NCBI GenBank assembly: GCA_014529385.2
Contig: CM043954.1
Span: 7,379,806 to 7,443,805, forward strand
Length of the DNA stretch: 64,000 nucleotides
From: Adiantum capillus-veneris
Taxonomy: Eukaryota; Streptophyta; Polypodiopsida; Polypodiales; Pteridaceae
Reading direction: 5' to 3'
The translations under genes were made by a program, and so were the position numbers. The notes under the pieces are model-generated. The model was not told the DNA's origin and ran no database searches. It was given only the letters and a program-made list of their open reading frames with translations. Shown here piece by piece: positions 1 to 8,914 of the stretch; within the stretch, counting starts at the first letter, position 1; each line of letters opens with the position of its first letter.

Positions 1-105
1 GCTAGCGTATCTTTCATAAGAAATACATACTCTCTGTTGCATGCCTTGAGCTTCTTTGTCTTCTCCAAGTTGTGTGTGTTTCCCTGCAACCCTATTTCCA
101 AAACG
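1..105 (+). repeat. Fragment of a copia LTR 3' end
   Basis: The stretch ending near 105 closely resembles the last ~100 bp of the copia LTR at 24041-24244; both share a GTGCCTTGAG-like block, CAAGTTGTGTGTGTTT and a terminal ATTCCA. No primer-binding site follows. The sequence jumps straight into protease-region coding DNA, so the leader and gag have been deleted. The left part of the LTR lies outside the window or is lost. Confidence 0.6.
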
Positions 106-420
106 CACCACATTGTGAGTGGTTTAGCACCTACTCTAGTGGGACTTTGGTTGTCTGCACTTGGCCGATGGTTCGGAGTTGCAGGTGCAGGTGATATTTG
201 CTTGTCATTGCACAGTGGTGCAGTCTATATGCTACAAAATGTGCGATATGTTCCTCGGCTGAGACAAAGTCTGATTTCAATGAGACAGTTAGTAGGTTGT
301 GGGTGTCACATACTGTTTAGAGAGCTATTTTTTCAAATGCATTGCGGACCATTAGTGATTGCCAAGGAAGCCTGCAGTGGCTTGGTATATCCTATGTATT
401 TGAGGTACAAGCCGACATAG
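106..420 (+). pseudogene. Ty1/copia polyprotein fragment (end of protease / GAG-pre-integrase)
   Basis: The open frame covering this interval reads a copia-type block just downstream of the protease: a VRYVPRLRQSLISMRQL motif, the usual hydrophobic v.YVP.L..nLiS..qL signature, followed by about 50 residues with the spacing of the region before the integrase zinc finger. The frame starts inside LTR-derived sequence at 37, so the apparent ATG is accidental. Zinc finger, integrase core and reverse transcriptase are absent. It is a short decayed remnant with no function of its own. Confidence 0.65.
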
Positions 421-755
421 TCTTGGTTTTGTTGCTGTCATGCATTGAGCGAGAGACGAGACGTGTCTCCTTCACGGATGACTCCACCATGCTCATAAGA
501 TAGAGCATTCAGTTGTGTAGGACATGCCAGTAGACTCTGTAGAGATAGAGGTAGAGTGGCAGTGCTCTAGTGAGACATAGAAGGTCTCATTGGAGTCTAT
601 GCAAGCAGAGGTAGAACAGGTCTACTCCCTAGAGACACAGGTAGAGATGACGGACATGGAGATCTTTGATATGCTCATGCTAGAGGTTGATGAGTTGATG
701 CTAGGACGCATGGTTCCACCTATGGGTGAGAGGGACTTAGCCATACAATGTCCGT
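421..755. other. Unassigned stretch between copia debris and TE-A
   Basis: A 60-codon open frame at 590-772 overlaps the start of the next LTR and has no recognisable motif. GAGA/TAGAG-rich short repeats (for example around 545-660) give it low complexity. Probably more eroded copia sequence, but this cannot be shown from the motifs. Confidence 0.4.
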
Positions 756-917
756 TGTCATGCCAAGGGTAGGACTAGGAGGGCATGGCCCTGGCAAAGT
801 GCCAGACACACTTGCAATATAGGGGTCTATATATATAACTAAGAGCCAGAGGGCCAGGGGCCTATATATAGGTTGATTGGGTGGTTATTTGCAAGTATCT
901 CTCCCCTCAGTCTTACA
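756..917 (+). repeat. TE-A 5' LTR
   Basis: Starts TGTCATGCCAAGGG and ends CAGTCTTACA, immediately before the primer-binding site. It contains a TATA-rich stretch near 830-838 that could be the element promoter. The same sequence restarts at 1692. Confidence 0.8.
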
Positions 918-1012
918 TTGATATCAGAGGTCATAGCTTGGTTTGGATGCATCTAGATTAGCTCAATCAAGCTCACAAGATGGTTGCTCCTAACGTAGTT
1001 GATTAATCAGCC

Positions 1013-1440
1013 ATGTTGCAAGAAATTGTGATCCTTGTTTACCAATCATTTTGGCGGGCTGTTTGTAAACGGTGGGAAAACACACCTCAGTACTGTGAGT
1101 TATCCAGAGAGGATAGGCAGTTTACAAGTATTGATCCTGCGCCAAAGGATATGCTAAGTTGTAGGTTAGCACAATGCAACCCAATTAGAAAAATTATCTC
1201 TCTACTTGGTGTTTTCTTAACATACGACAAAGCATGTTCGCAACAAAGTTTAGTCTCCTCATGTTAAGTCAGCTTCTCAACCTTGAACACCAGTTATGGT
1301 GGGATTGTCTACTGATAAAGAATGATAACAAGTCACAAAGTTATCCTTTGCTGATGAGTTACATCAGCCAGTTACTTTCATGGAAAGTGAAAAGATGTAT
1401 TCTTTGGGGTACATCTTAGTTGTGATAACTCGTTTACCAT
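1013..1440 (+). repeat. Conserved internal block shared by TE-A and TE-C
   Basis: About 400 bp aligns by eye, at roughly 70%, with the reverse complement of 18900-19300 in TE-C. Shared stretches include AAACACACCTCAGTA, GGATAGGCAG, AAGGATATGC and GATGAGTTAC. An open frame (1013-1267) is matched by a partly open frame in TE-C (19153-19350), but substitutions and indels shift the frame, so similarity at nucleotide level is clearer than at protein level. No known domain. Confidence 0.65.
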
Positions 1441-1652
1441 ACTCAAGTGAGTTCTAAATGGAGTCTATACGCTATGTATGGACCGTTTACACACAACGGT
1501 TACAAAGGGACAACAATGTAGAAAATCAAGATGTTCTTCTTGATTTTATTGAACCTCCTACTAAATTGTGTATTGGTCACATGAATAGATGGACCTTTGA
1601 GAGGTGCCACTGTGGAAAACATTAGTGTTCTTAAGAATATCTTATCGCTTTT

Positions 1653-1691
1653 GTTTTTGAGGACAAAAATGATTCTCCAAGGGGGGAGTAA
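1653..1691 (+). promoter_or_regulatory. TE-A polypurine tract with gypsy pol C-terminal tail
   Basis: The codons before the 3' LTR read VFEDKNDSPRGE then stop, the usual C-terminal tail of plant Ty3/gypsy pol. The last codons overlap the polypurine tract AAGGGGGGAG that primes plus-strand synthesis. The same arrangement is in TE-C at 18344-18382. It is the only coding trace left in the element and assigns it to a gypsy ancestry. Confidence 0.7.
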
Positions 1692-1808
1692 TGTCATGCC
1701 AAGGGTAGGACGAGGAGGGCATGGCCCTAGCAAAGTGTTGGACACACTTGCAGTATAGGGGTCTATATATGGCTAAGAGCCACTGGGGCAAGGGCCTATA
1801 TTTAGGAC
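1692..1808 (+). repeat. TE-A 3' LTR, truncated by TE-B
   Basis: Repeats TGTCATGCCAAGGG and the following ~110 bp of the 5' LTR, then breaks where TE-B begins at 1809. The missing ~45 bp is not found beyond the right end of TE-B, consistent with a deletion there. Confidence 0.75.
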
Positions 1809-2746
1809 TATTTGCGGGTCGCCGCGATGAACGTCCATAGCATAGCCTTCAGGCATCAACATAAATATCAATACTAGGGAAGCGACTCGGATGAGGCATG
1901 GAAACTCACTAGGGTGTCAATCCTAATGAAGTAAACTCAAAGAGATGCAACTACTAGCTCTACAAGCAAATCAAACGCACTAAAGCCAAGTAATCTGCCT
2001 ATGTCCTTCTACACAACTCTACAGTCATCACGCCTGTTTACCATGCAAATCATATCGGATTTGCACGAAACTTGAAGGGAAGCTACAAGGGACTATCAGG
2101 AGCATATCCTATCACTGTCTCACAGCATTCTGGATGGGTACACGGATTGCGATTGTTCATCCCAAAGTACGCAAAAACAGTAAACGGATGATCCTAAAGG
2201 GTCTTTTTTGGGTCCCTAAAGTCTCTCCTAGGGTCAAAACAACATAAAATACGCATATAAACACTCAAAACAGCGATTTAATGCCTAGACGGATGCGTTT
2301 GAAACCTTCACCGAATCTTGAATGCTTACACTTGAATGAAAGAGCAGAGTAAGAAGAACACAATGCAATAAACAAAACTGAATTTGGATTACCATAGCCA
2401 CAATAGCGATGATTACAAGTTGGAGCCAAGAGGTCGCTCTCTGTGCATAACGCAATAGTCACTTATCTTCAAAAAATAATCCCCCTTTCCCACTAACCTT
2501 AGTGTATTATATACGTAGGGCTTTCTAAAGTGGCCGGCGGCCAACTTCTCATGGACCTTTACATACATCATTGGAAAAATTACATCTTTGACTTAGACTT
2601 GACATAGACGATTGATATTAGGCTTTTACAGGGTTTGATGTATTAAACATCGGAAAAATAATGTGACCACATCAAAACTTTGGCCGGCTGACCCAACGGG
2701 CGCCTTGGCTAGGTGGACACTTGTATGTTGTTATCACCTCCAAACA
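1809..2746 (-). repeat. TE-B 3' LTR (full length, 938 bp)
   Basis: Read on the minus strand it starts TGTTTG beside a G-rich polypurine tract and ends CAAA(C/T)A, giving 6-bp terminal inverted repeats apart from one change at 1810. Positions 1809-2483 match 13757-14423. The extra 263 bp (2484-2746) is U3 sequence lost from the other LTR. It contains a degenerate version of the leader palindrome near 2137-2157. Confidence 0.8.
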
Positions 2747-2760
2747 CTCCCCCCTTCCTA
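2747..2760 (-). promoter_or_regulatory. TE-B polypurine tract
   Basis: The reverse complement reads TAGGAAGGGGGGAG directly before the LTR start TGTTTGGAGG. The stop codon of the last open frame (2758-3240) falls inside it, the usual arrangement at the 3' end of gypsy polyproteins. Confidence 0.75.
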
Positions 2761-3240
2761 GCTCATGTCGTCCCTTGACACGACCATTTGTAGTCTGGTC
2801 TTCTTGTTGATGAGACTCCCCCCTTCCTTGATTGAGTTATATCTGGCATGTTTTGCTTGTTCAAATGGGGTGCCCATTTGCCTTTGATTGATGAACATGT
2901 GTTCTTTGTGATTTGGATGTTGTGGACGAGGCATTTGTGCATGTTGTTGCACATCCTGCTTTACCTTTCCATTTGTGCAATTGGTCGATGATACCTGCTT
3001 CTTTGGATACATTGCCTCCTGGTGCAGTTGACTTTTTATTGGAGCTCGTATCTCAAAATGTTTGAGACTTTGACATGTGTGCACTGGCATCTCCAATTTG
3101 ATTTTCTTTGCCACTTTGTCAATAGAGCTTTGTTGGTATCTTTGAAGATAAGATCTACTCTTGTCAAAGCGTAGTTGAGAACAATGTGTCCCCACTTTAT
3201 CTCTTTGAAGATCGTGTAACAAATTCTTTATTGGTTTCAT
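2758..3240 (-). CDS. C-terminal part of the TE-B polyprotein, unknown function
   Basis: A 160-residue open frame ending at the polypurine tract. It is basic and rich in Gln, Lys and His, with no membrane segment and no recognised catalytic motif; it ends VVSRDDMS. Its position, last before the 3' LTR, suggests the end of the polyprotein or a separate 3' ORF. It lacks integrase and chromodomain motifs. The initiator Met is not supported and the frame may be the end of a longer broken reading frame. Confidence 0.45.
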   Translation of the reverse strand: MKPIKNLLHDLQRDKVGTHCSQLRFDKSRSYLQRYQQSSIDKVAKKIKLEMPVHTCQSLKHFEIRAPIKSQLHQEAMYPKKQVSSTNCTNGKVKQDVQQHAQMPRPQHPNHKEHMFINQRQMGTPFEQAKHARYNSIKEGGSLINKKTRLQMVVSRDDMS

Positions 3241-4031
3241 TTGATGGAAGGAATATATACAATAGAATAGTGATTGGTGTTTTTAAATTAGGGTCTAGAA
3301 CCTGAATGACCAAAGGAAAAAACCCAGTGGGAAAAAATGCCTTTGGTATACGCTCTTATTGGGGTTGAACACTTGGAAGTTGAGTACATGTTCATGCAAG
3401 GTGAGTGCTTGGGAGAAATAAAGTAAGAGTGCGTAATGCAAGTGCTAATTATGGGACACTCTATATGCACACAAGAGTTCTTTCAAGAAAATCATGCGGT
3501 GTGAAAAATGAGTTGTTGGGTGCTTCAAGGAACAAATGTAGCACATGTGATATCCAAGGACATCTCAATAGCTTCCACATTTCCAAGAAGGTTTTTTTAT
3601 GTTGAAGCTTCTCCACTCATTACTCAGTGTGCATAGTGCGTGAGTGTCTTTTGGACTCTCTTCTTCACTTTACCAAACTTAAAATACATAGACTTGGACT
3701 CTTATGCTCACCTATACCAGCATGAGCGACACAACATAAATATGCTCAACTCCTCCACCTTGAGCAGTACCTAGAATAGCTAAGACTCTTAGACCACAGA
3801 GAATATTACTTGAAGCTTTGGGACTAATACCTTGCTCATTTAGTAGCTCAACTACCCGACTCTTGACTTTTATGCCATGTATTTTTAATGGCGACTTGGA
3901 CTTACCTGTTCATGGCCTGAAACCCAATGCCATAAGTTCTTGAGATTAAGGCCTCTATCATTGCTTTGGTATTTGGATGCCACCATCTTCTCAAGTAAGT
4001 TGGCATACTTTGACTCCTCTAGCTTCTTTTG
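3241..4031 (-). other. TE-B internal stretch with no recognisable domain
   Basis: About 790 bp between the K/Q-rich tail and the last open frame. Minus-strand translation is broken by stops. I saw no RT, RNase H, integrase or kinase motif, although the related TE-G carries kinase-like sequence at the matching place. Short plus-strand frames (3405-3605 and others) look accidental. Confidence 0.4.
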
Positions 4032-5049
4032 TTACATGGGATGTTCCGTAAGGAGGCCGCATTGTACCTTTACTTTTTCTTCTTTGTGAGAAGCCTGAAT
4101 TTTCAACAGTGGTTCTGGGACCCACTTTGTTCTTGCTTCATGAGTTGCTCCCTTGACTTGATGGACACTAGGCTTTCGTATCCATACTTGGCTATTACCA
4201 ATGTAAAAGCCTTGCTTTTGTAGTAGAAGATGAGGGATCCATTTTGAGGTTGTTTCTCCCTTGGTTGTGCTTAGTCTCCATTGGCTCTTTGTTGTTGTTG
4301 ATTGTCTTTGTGTGGGGTCCTTTGCTAGTTGGTTGGTCTTAGTGTCTCTATGTTGAGCAACTACTTTAGGTAACCATATTTGGGTGTTACCTTCATAGAA
4401 TCCTTGTGCTTCAAGTAGCTTGACGGGAACCATTCTATTCTTTGTCTTCATTTGGCCTTGTTGGGTAACTTGATAAATCTCTGACTTTGATACTCATATT
4501 TGTTGTATTGTTTGCTTCTTTGAAGCTCTTTTATTTTTCTTCTTCTTCTCCTAGTTGAGTTGGTTGTCTTGCATTGAATGCTCGGCTTGTTCTTTGTGGG
4601 GTTTCTTTGTAAGGGTGAGAAGTTCCATGCCGTTACCTTGGGCTTTTTGGCCAACATCATTTGAGGCCACCCACCCTATCGCCTTTTGTTGTTGAGATTG
4701 TTCTTGAGAGTGTATCCAAATTGGATCTTTGACTTTAATGTGTTCCTTGGATACCAACACCTGCTTGACATTTCTTTGCTTCTTTTGGAGACTTTGCTGC
4801 GATGAAGATTCAGGTTGCAAAACCTTTTGTTTAGGGATCCATTGCATTGTTGTAAATTTCGTTCTTGACGTAGAGGCTCTGCTTGAGCTTTGATGTGGGC
4901 TTGTCCAAGGTAAAACTGACTTGCGAGGATGATCTTCTTCAATGTTTAGTTTGGCCTTAGCTTTTTCTGCTGCAGAAGGTTGTGTCTTTTTTGTTGATGT
5001 CTCTTGGACCGTCTTTGTTGTTGTTGTTGATGCTTTTTGTTGTTGCCCG
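4032..5049 (-). pseudogene. K/Q/T-rich tail with repeated W-[IV]-P...GN.Q[VI]W motif
   Basis: Two overlapping minus-strand frames (4551-5351 and 4032-4451) form a low-complexity tail rich in Lys, Gln, Thr and Ser. A motif of about 25 residues recurs: RMVPVKLLEAQGFYEGNTQI, KWIPHLLLQKQGFYIGNSQV, and weaker KWVPEPLLK and QWIPKQKVL versions. The first two are also in TE-G near 47190-47450, in the same order, so they predate the split of the two copies. In TE-G the last motif leads directly into the kinase-like domain; here the sequence diverges after a shared KPSVHQ. At least one frameshift separates the frames. Function unknown. Confidence 0.55.
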
Positions 5050-5351
5050 AAGAAGATATTCTTCCAACTCTTTGTTAGGACTAGACTTTCTTTGATGTGA
5101 TGTGAGTCAACTATGTTGAAGTTGTCTTTGAACTCCCCATGACTCAACTTGAGTATTGCCTCCGCTATGCCAAAACTTGGGATTGGTGTTTTGGCACTGG
5201 TGTATACTCTTTCCTCCACTTCTTTAATTGTCGGCTTTCCCATCATTATCCAAGTGCCATATGACATTATATTCTTAGTAGCATAAGGATCAACTGCGGC
5301 CGAACATGTAACCTTGAGCCCTGTTTGTCCGCATAAATTGAATTTGATCAA
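5050..5351 (-). pseudogene. Possible second, inactive retropepsin-like domain
   Basis: The first ~100 codons of the 4551-5351 frame follow the retropepsin pattern: a VTCSAAVDPYATKNIM stretch where an active enzyme has D-[ST]-G-A, a central GKPTIKEVE and IPSFGIAEAILKL region, and a closing ESLVLTKSWK where the active domain upstream has IILGRPFMR. The catalytic triplet reads D-P-Y, so it would not cleave. It may be a duplicated protease turned structural. TE-G lacks this part. This is pattern matching by eye; a profile search would decide. Confidence 0.4.
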
Positions 5352-5432
5352 TGTGGGATATTTTTCATCTTTGGCTTCTTCCTCATTCTTCCGTTGATCT
5401 CGAGTTTGTAGAACATCTGTTGATGCGGAGCT

Positions 5433-5737
5433 TTACACATGTGATTCTTTATGTACTTTCAACTCTGCATCATTTGAAGTTAGTTTCTTTGGAGTAGATG
5501 TTGTTGACTCTTCAAGTATGTCAATGATGACATCTCCACATGGTTGTATTGCTCTCCTAGTTTGTGTTTGTGTAGCATCCTCCATGACATAGCTATTTGT
5601 CCCTCTATTTTCGTTCTCACAAATCTCATTAGCATTCTCAGCACTTTCAACATAAAACACGAAACTAGGTCGTAGCCTTCTTCATCACAAAACTTGGTTG
5701 GAGTTAGCTCATCTACACACACATCCAAGGTTGCCAA
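5433..5737 (-). pseudogene. Linker downstream of retropepsin
   Basis: Two overlapping minus-strand frames (5480-5737 and 5433-5660) point to a frameshift. The block LDVCVDELTPTKFCDEEG has a close partner in TE-G at 46590-46650 (LDVCVNEITPTKFCDEEG), so this was translated protein in the ancestor. No known domain. It joins the protease to the K/Q-rich tail. Confidence 0.55.
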
Positions 5738-5839
5738 TATTTGAGTCCATCCAAATGGCTCAAGTAATTGCTCTAGAAAGGGTTTCGGTATTTAAGCTTC
5801 ATCGTCCATTGATCTTTCTAGGATGCAATCCTCCTTCAC

Positions 5840-6313
5840 TCAGCTTCCACACTTCAAAGCACCACACATCCAAAGTTCTTGTTTGGTTTGTAGCCACGTA
5901 GGTATCTCTTTCCCATTGACTATAGTAGAGTCAATTTCTTCTAAAGGAGTTCTATTCACATCTCTATAGCTATGGTCTTTTATGCTTATTTTTGTGGTGA
6001 TCTTTTTATGTCTCAAGTAGATATAGTCATAGCCCCAATCTTGAACCATCTTAAGTTGACGCATGAAAGGTCTTCCTAAAATGATATCAAAATTGTTCCC
6101 TTTTCCAAAATCTACTATTGCAAATGTATGTTCATATTCAATTCCACAAGAAGTCACAATAATTTGCTCTAGGATACCTAAAGGTTTTTCCGTGTATCCA
6201 TCTGCAAGTTGCAGCTTCATTCTAGTTTTCCTAAGCGCTGGTCTACCCCATTTTTCCCAAATGTCTTTTGTGGCTATGGCTACTCCAGCCCCACTATCAA
6301 GTATAGCTGTCAT
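5840..6313 (-). CDS. Retropepsin (aspartic protease) of TE-B
   Basis: A 157-residue frame with the standard retroviral-type protease signatures: AILDSGAGVAIAT with the catalytic D-S-G near residue 6, LQLADG in the middle, and IILGRPFMRQL as the C-terminal I-[IL]-G-R block. As a homodimer this enzyme would process the gag polyprotein in virus-like particles. The following ~70 residues (to WMCGALKCGS) are shared with TE-G. The ATG is not a true start: the ancestral frame continues from the linker at 7894-8793 and is interrupted by the insertion at 6315-7900. It ends at an in-frame stop that TE-G lacks at this point. Confidence 0.8.
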   Translation of the reverse strand: MTAILDSGAGVAIATKDIWEKWGRPALRKTRMKLQLADGYTEKPLGILEQIIVTSCGIEYEHTFAIVDFGKGNNFDIILGRPFMRQLKMVQDWGYDYIYLRHKKITTKISIKDHSYRDVNRTPLEEIDSTIVNGKEIPTWLQTKQELWMCGALKCGS

Positions 6314-6314
6314 A

Positions 6315-7900
6315 AAATCTAATATCTAACCAACCCAAATGATTTTCTCATATTAAATTGATCACTGAATGTCGGAGAATGAACGGGAACAAGTGTTAAG
6401 ATATAGATATGTGCTTATAGATCTATCTCAACACGGGGCCAATGGTAAAGGGGCCCAAATGAGAGATGGTCTATCAAAGAGCAAGGCTAACCAATGGATC
6501 ATAAGACCTTAGGGTTAGCTTCATTGAAGACCTCCAATAATGTGTGTAAAAGTCCTTTGACCTTAGGTAAGCTAGGTCTGAGCTTGAGGTGGGAACCCGG
6601 CCCAAGCTCGAGGTGCTTGTCGTGCTTGAGGTGCTTGAGGTACTTGACCTATTGCATGATTAAGGTACTTGAGGTGCTTGACCTGTTGCATGATTAAGGT
6701 ACTTGAGGTGCTTTGACATGCTTGCCTGAGATGCTTGTGGGAACACCCCTAGTCCAAGTGCTTAGTCATGCTTGATGACTAAGGTGCTTGAGCACCAAAG
6801 GTCAAAAAGATCCCTACAAAGAGGGGGGCGAGCCCTTTTCTTAGGGGCTAGAGAGAGAACACACACACACACACTCTCAAGGAAAGCCCAAGCTTAAAGA
6901 GGCAACAGGGACACATGTCAAGCCCCTACCCATGTTACCTCCATGACGTGCTTGAACTCTATTGGCTAGGATTAAAAGGGGTCCAATGATAATTTACAAC
7001 AATTATCTAATTGTTTTTGCATTTATCAAGTCCTCTCTCTCAAAGGGGAAAGGGGGACACTTGTCCCAAGACTACACCTATTGCTAGAAATGACTCAAGA
7101 TTGTGATTGGCTAGGCTTAGCATGGGCCAATGAGCTTCAATGATGAGCTAGAAGAGGGGGTCGACCTAGCAAGGAGGGGGGTTGCTTGCAAGATATACTC
7201 ACCCTCACACACTCACAAACACTCTCATGGTGTGCTAGGCAAAGTGCATGAGCTCCCTCTCTTTCTCCAAGCAAGTAGAGGTTGAGAGCCTACACTAACA
7301 CTCTTGGCTATGGAGTGCAAATCCAACCAAGAGCCATGCTTCAATGCTTAAGCTTGCCTTCTCCTTCTTCTTCATTACTATGCTATTATGTATGCTAGCA
7401 ACAAGAGTTATGATAAGTGAGGAACTAATTCTTTCTTCTATGAAATGTTTCTTCTTCCTCTTCCCTACCCTCACTCCCTGCTAGCTCTCTCCACCTTCGA
7501 AGGTGTTTGAGGTCTTGGGACTGAGGCTTGGGATAGTTAAAGCTTTCTTCAAGTTTATTTTATGTTTGTTATGCATGAAGCTTTCCATCTTCATTGCATC
7601 ACCTAGGTCACAAGGAACACAAAGATTGTACTGTAACAAGTCTCTCTTAATGGAAGAAATCATAATACAAATGCCTATTGGAGGGGGGACCAGCTCCACA
7701 TAAATCCGGTCCTCAACTGTTGTCATGTTCTCTAAATTCTCTCTCTTGCAAAAGTATTGTTCATGCCAAGTTAACTAATTGTTATGATTATGTTGCTACC
7801 TTCAATTATGTTCACCTGCTATGCTCACAAAGTCATTTCTCAAAAGTACTCTCTTTAATTTCCGCTACTCTCAAATTAAATAGGCCAATTCCATTACATA
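6315..7900. mobile_element. Unclassified 1.59 kb insertion splitting linker and protease
   Basis: TE-G reads continuously from the linker into the DSG protease motif, but in TE-B the two are 1.59 kb apart. The gap is bordered by CATA at 6311-6314 and CATA at 7897-7900, consistent with a 4-bp target duplication. The insert has no coding domain, clear terminal inverted repeat or LTR. It holds a short tandem repeat (6631-6712), a CA run near 6858-6875 and a G-rich tract near 7681-7690. A decayed transposon is likely; a retained intron is less likely because the ends do not splice cleanly. Confidence 0.55.
6631..6712. repeat. 34-bp tandem repeat, about 2.4 copies
   Basis: Units begin GTGCTTGAGG or GTACTTGAGG and end GCATGATTAAG at 6631-6663, 6664-6697 and a partial 6698-6712. 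It lies inside the insertion. Confidence 0.7.
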
Positions 7901-8793
7901 GCCAATGTTTTAACTCTTTTGTATTCCACAGGTAAGGTGGTGTTTTCTTCTTCTCCTTTGCAATATTCCCCCACCTTGTTTATTGGCACAGGTTTAGCGT
8001 TTGGACTTTCTTGTTGAGTTTTGTTTGATTGTTCATTTGAGGGTAGATCTTGAAGAGGTATCTTTAATCCCATCTTCCCCAAATTGTTGCCTACTTCATC
8101 CCATACATGTGGTCTAATCTTAAGTAGTTCAAATAGAGTAATGGTGAACTGTATTGGAGGTGACATCAACTCTTGCATACTCTTTGTATCCATCATCTTG
8201 GATATGGCTTTCCTCTGAGATGGCACCACTCTAGTCTCTGAGTCTGCCTCATGTTCTCCTATGTATGAGGGTAAGGTCTTCAAGGACTCTGGTTTGCTTT
8301 CAATTGAAACTTCTGTCCCTGCATCTACATTTAGAGATTGAATGTCTCCCTGATAGACTTCATGCCCTGTATTGACCTCAGTTATGGGTGCAGATTGGAA
8401 AGTCTCACTTCCATCTTTTGCACTTCTAATTGCTTCCCACAATTCATTTGGCCATGGCTCATCTATCTCTGGGATAGGTGCCATAAATTTTGATCTTGAC
8501 CTTGCATCATTAGTGGTGTTGGCCACTACTTGATCATCTAGTTGAATTTCTAGGTTGTTGGTTTCTTGTGTTGCAGTCTTTGCTTGCACATCCTTTTGTG
8601 ATTCTAGCTCAATGTTTCTTTGAGTTAATGTTTCAACAACCTTTGCCTTAGGCATTTCAAATCCAACACTTTTTGGTTTTGTTTCTGGAGGTGGAATTGG
8701 TGCTTCAGGCTCCATCATTGCTTGTGCAGTTTTTACCAATTCCTTACACATTTTCAACCTCTCAATCTCTACCTCAGCATGAGTATATTTCAT
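7894..8793 (-). CDS. TE-B gag-protease linker
   Basis: A 299-residue frame rich in Glu, Pro and Lys, continuing the gag polyprotein toward the protease. Its EIERLKMCKELVKTAQAM block matches TE-G at 45080-45140, its LPSYIGEHE block matches TE-G at 45645-45670, and its end GEYCKGEEENTTLPVEYKR matches TE-G at 45950-45990, where protease follows directly. It probably acts as a spacer or assembly region. The terminal stop is created by the 1.59 kb insertion. The first Met is not meaningful, because the reading upstream is broken by only one or a few lesions. Confidence 0.65.
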   Translation of the reverse strand: MKYTHAEVEIERLKMCKELVKTAQAMMEPEAPIPPPETKPKSVGFEMPKAKVVETLTQRNIELESQKDVQAKTATQETNNLEIQLDDQVVANTTNDARSRSKFMAPIPEIDEPWPNELWEAIRSAKDGSETFQSAPITEVNTGHEVYQGDIQSLNVDAGTEVSIESKPESLKTLPSYIGEHEADSETRVVPSQRKAISKMMDTKSMQELMSPPIQFTITLFELLKIRPHVWDEVGNNLGKMGLKIPLQDLPSNEQSNKTQQESPNAKPVPINKVGEYCKGEEENTTLPVEYKRVKTLAM

Positions 8794-8914
8794 CCCTCAT
8801 TGCTCTAGGGTTTGGTTGGGTTTCAATCTAGCCTCATATGCTTCCAGTGCAACACCTAATGGCTCTAGGACTTTGTCTACCAACACAGATCCTCCGGAAG
8901 ACGCCTTCCTTGGT

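Larger units (their letters stand above)
756..1808 (+). mobile_element. TE-A: short non-autonomous LTR retrotransposon (3' LTR interrupted)
   Basis: A complete set of LTR-element landmarks occurs in about 1.05 kb. The 162-bp 5' LTR (756-917) runs TGTCA to TTACA. A degenerate initiator-Met primer site TTGATATCAGAGG follows at 918-930. The internal part is ~760 bp, a polypurine tract lies at 1679-1691, and the 3' LTR starts at 1692. The 3' LTR is about 90% like the first by eye and is cut at 1808 by the TE-B LTR. No gag or pol domain is present. It belongs to the same family as TE-C, sharing LTR ends, polypurine tract, pol tail and an internal block. Confidence 0.8.
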
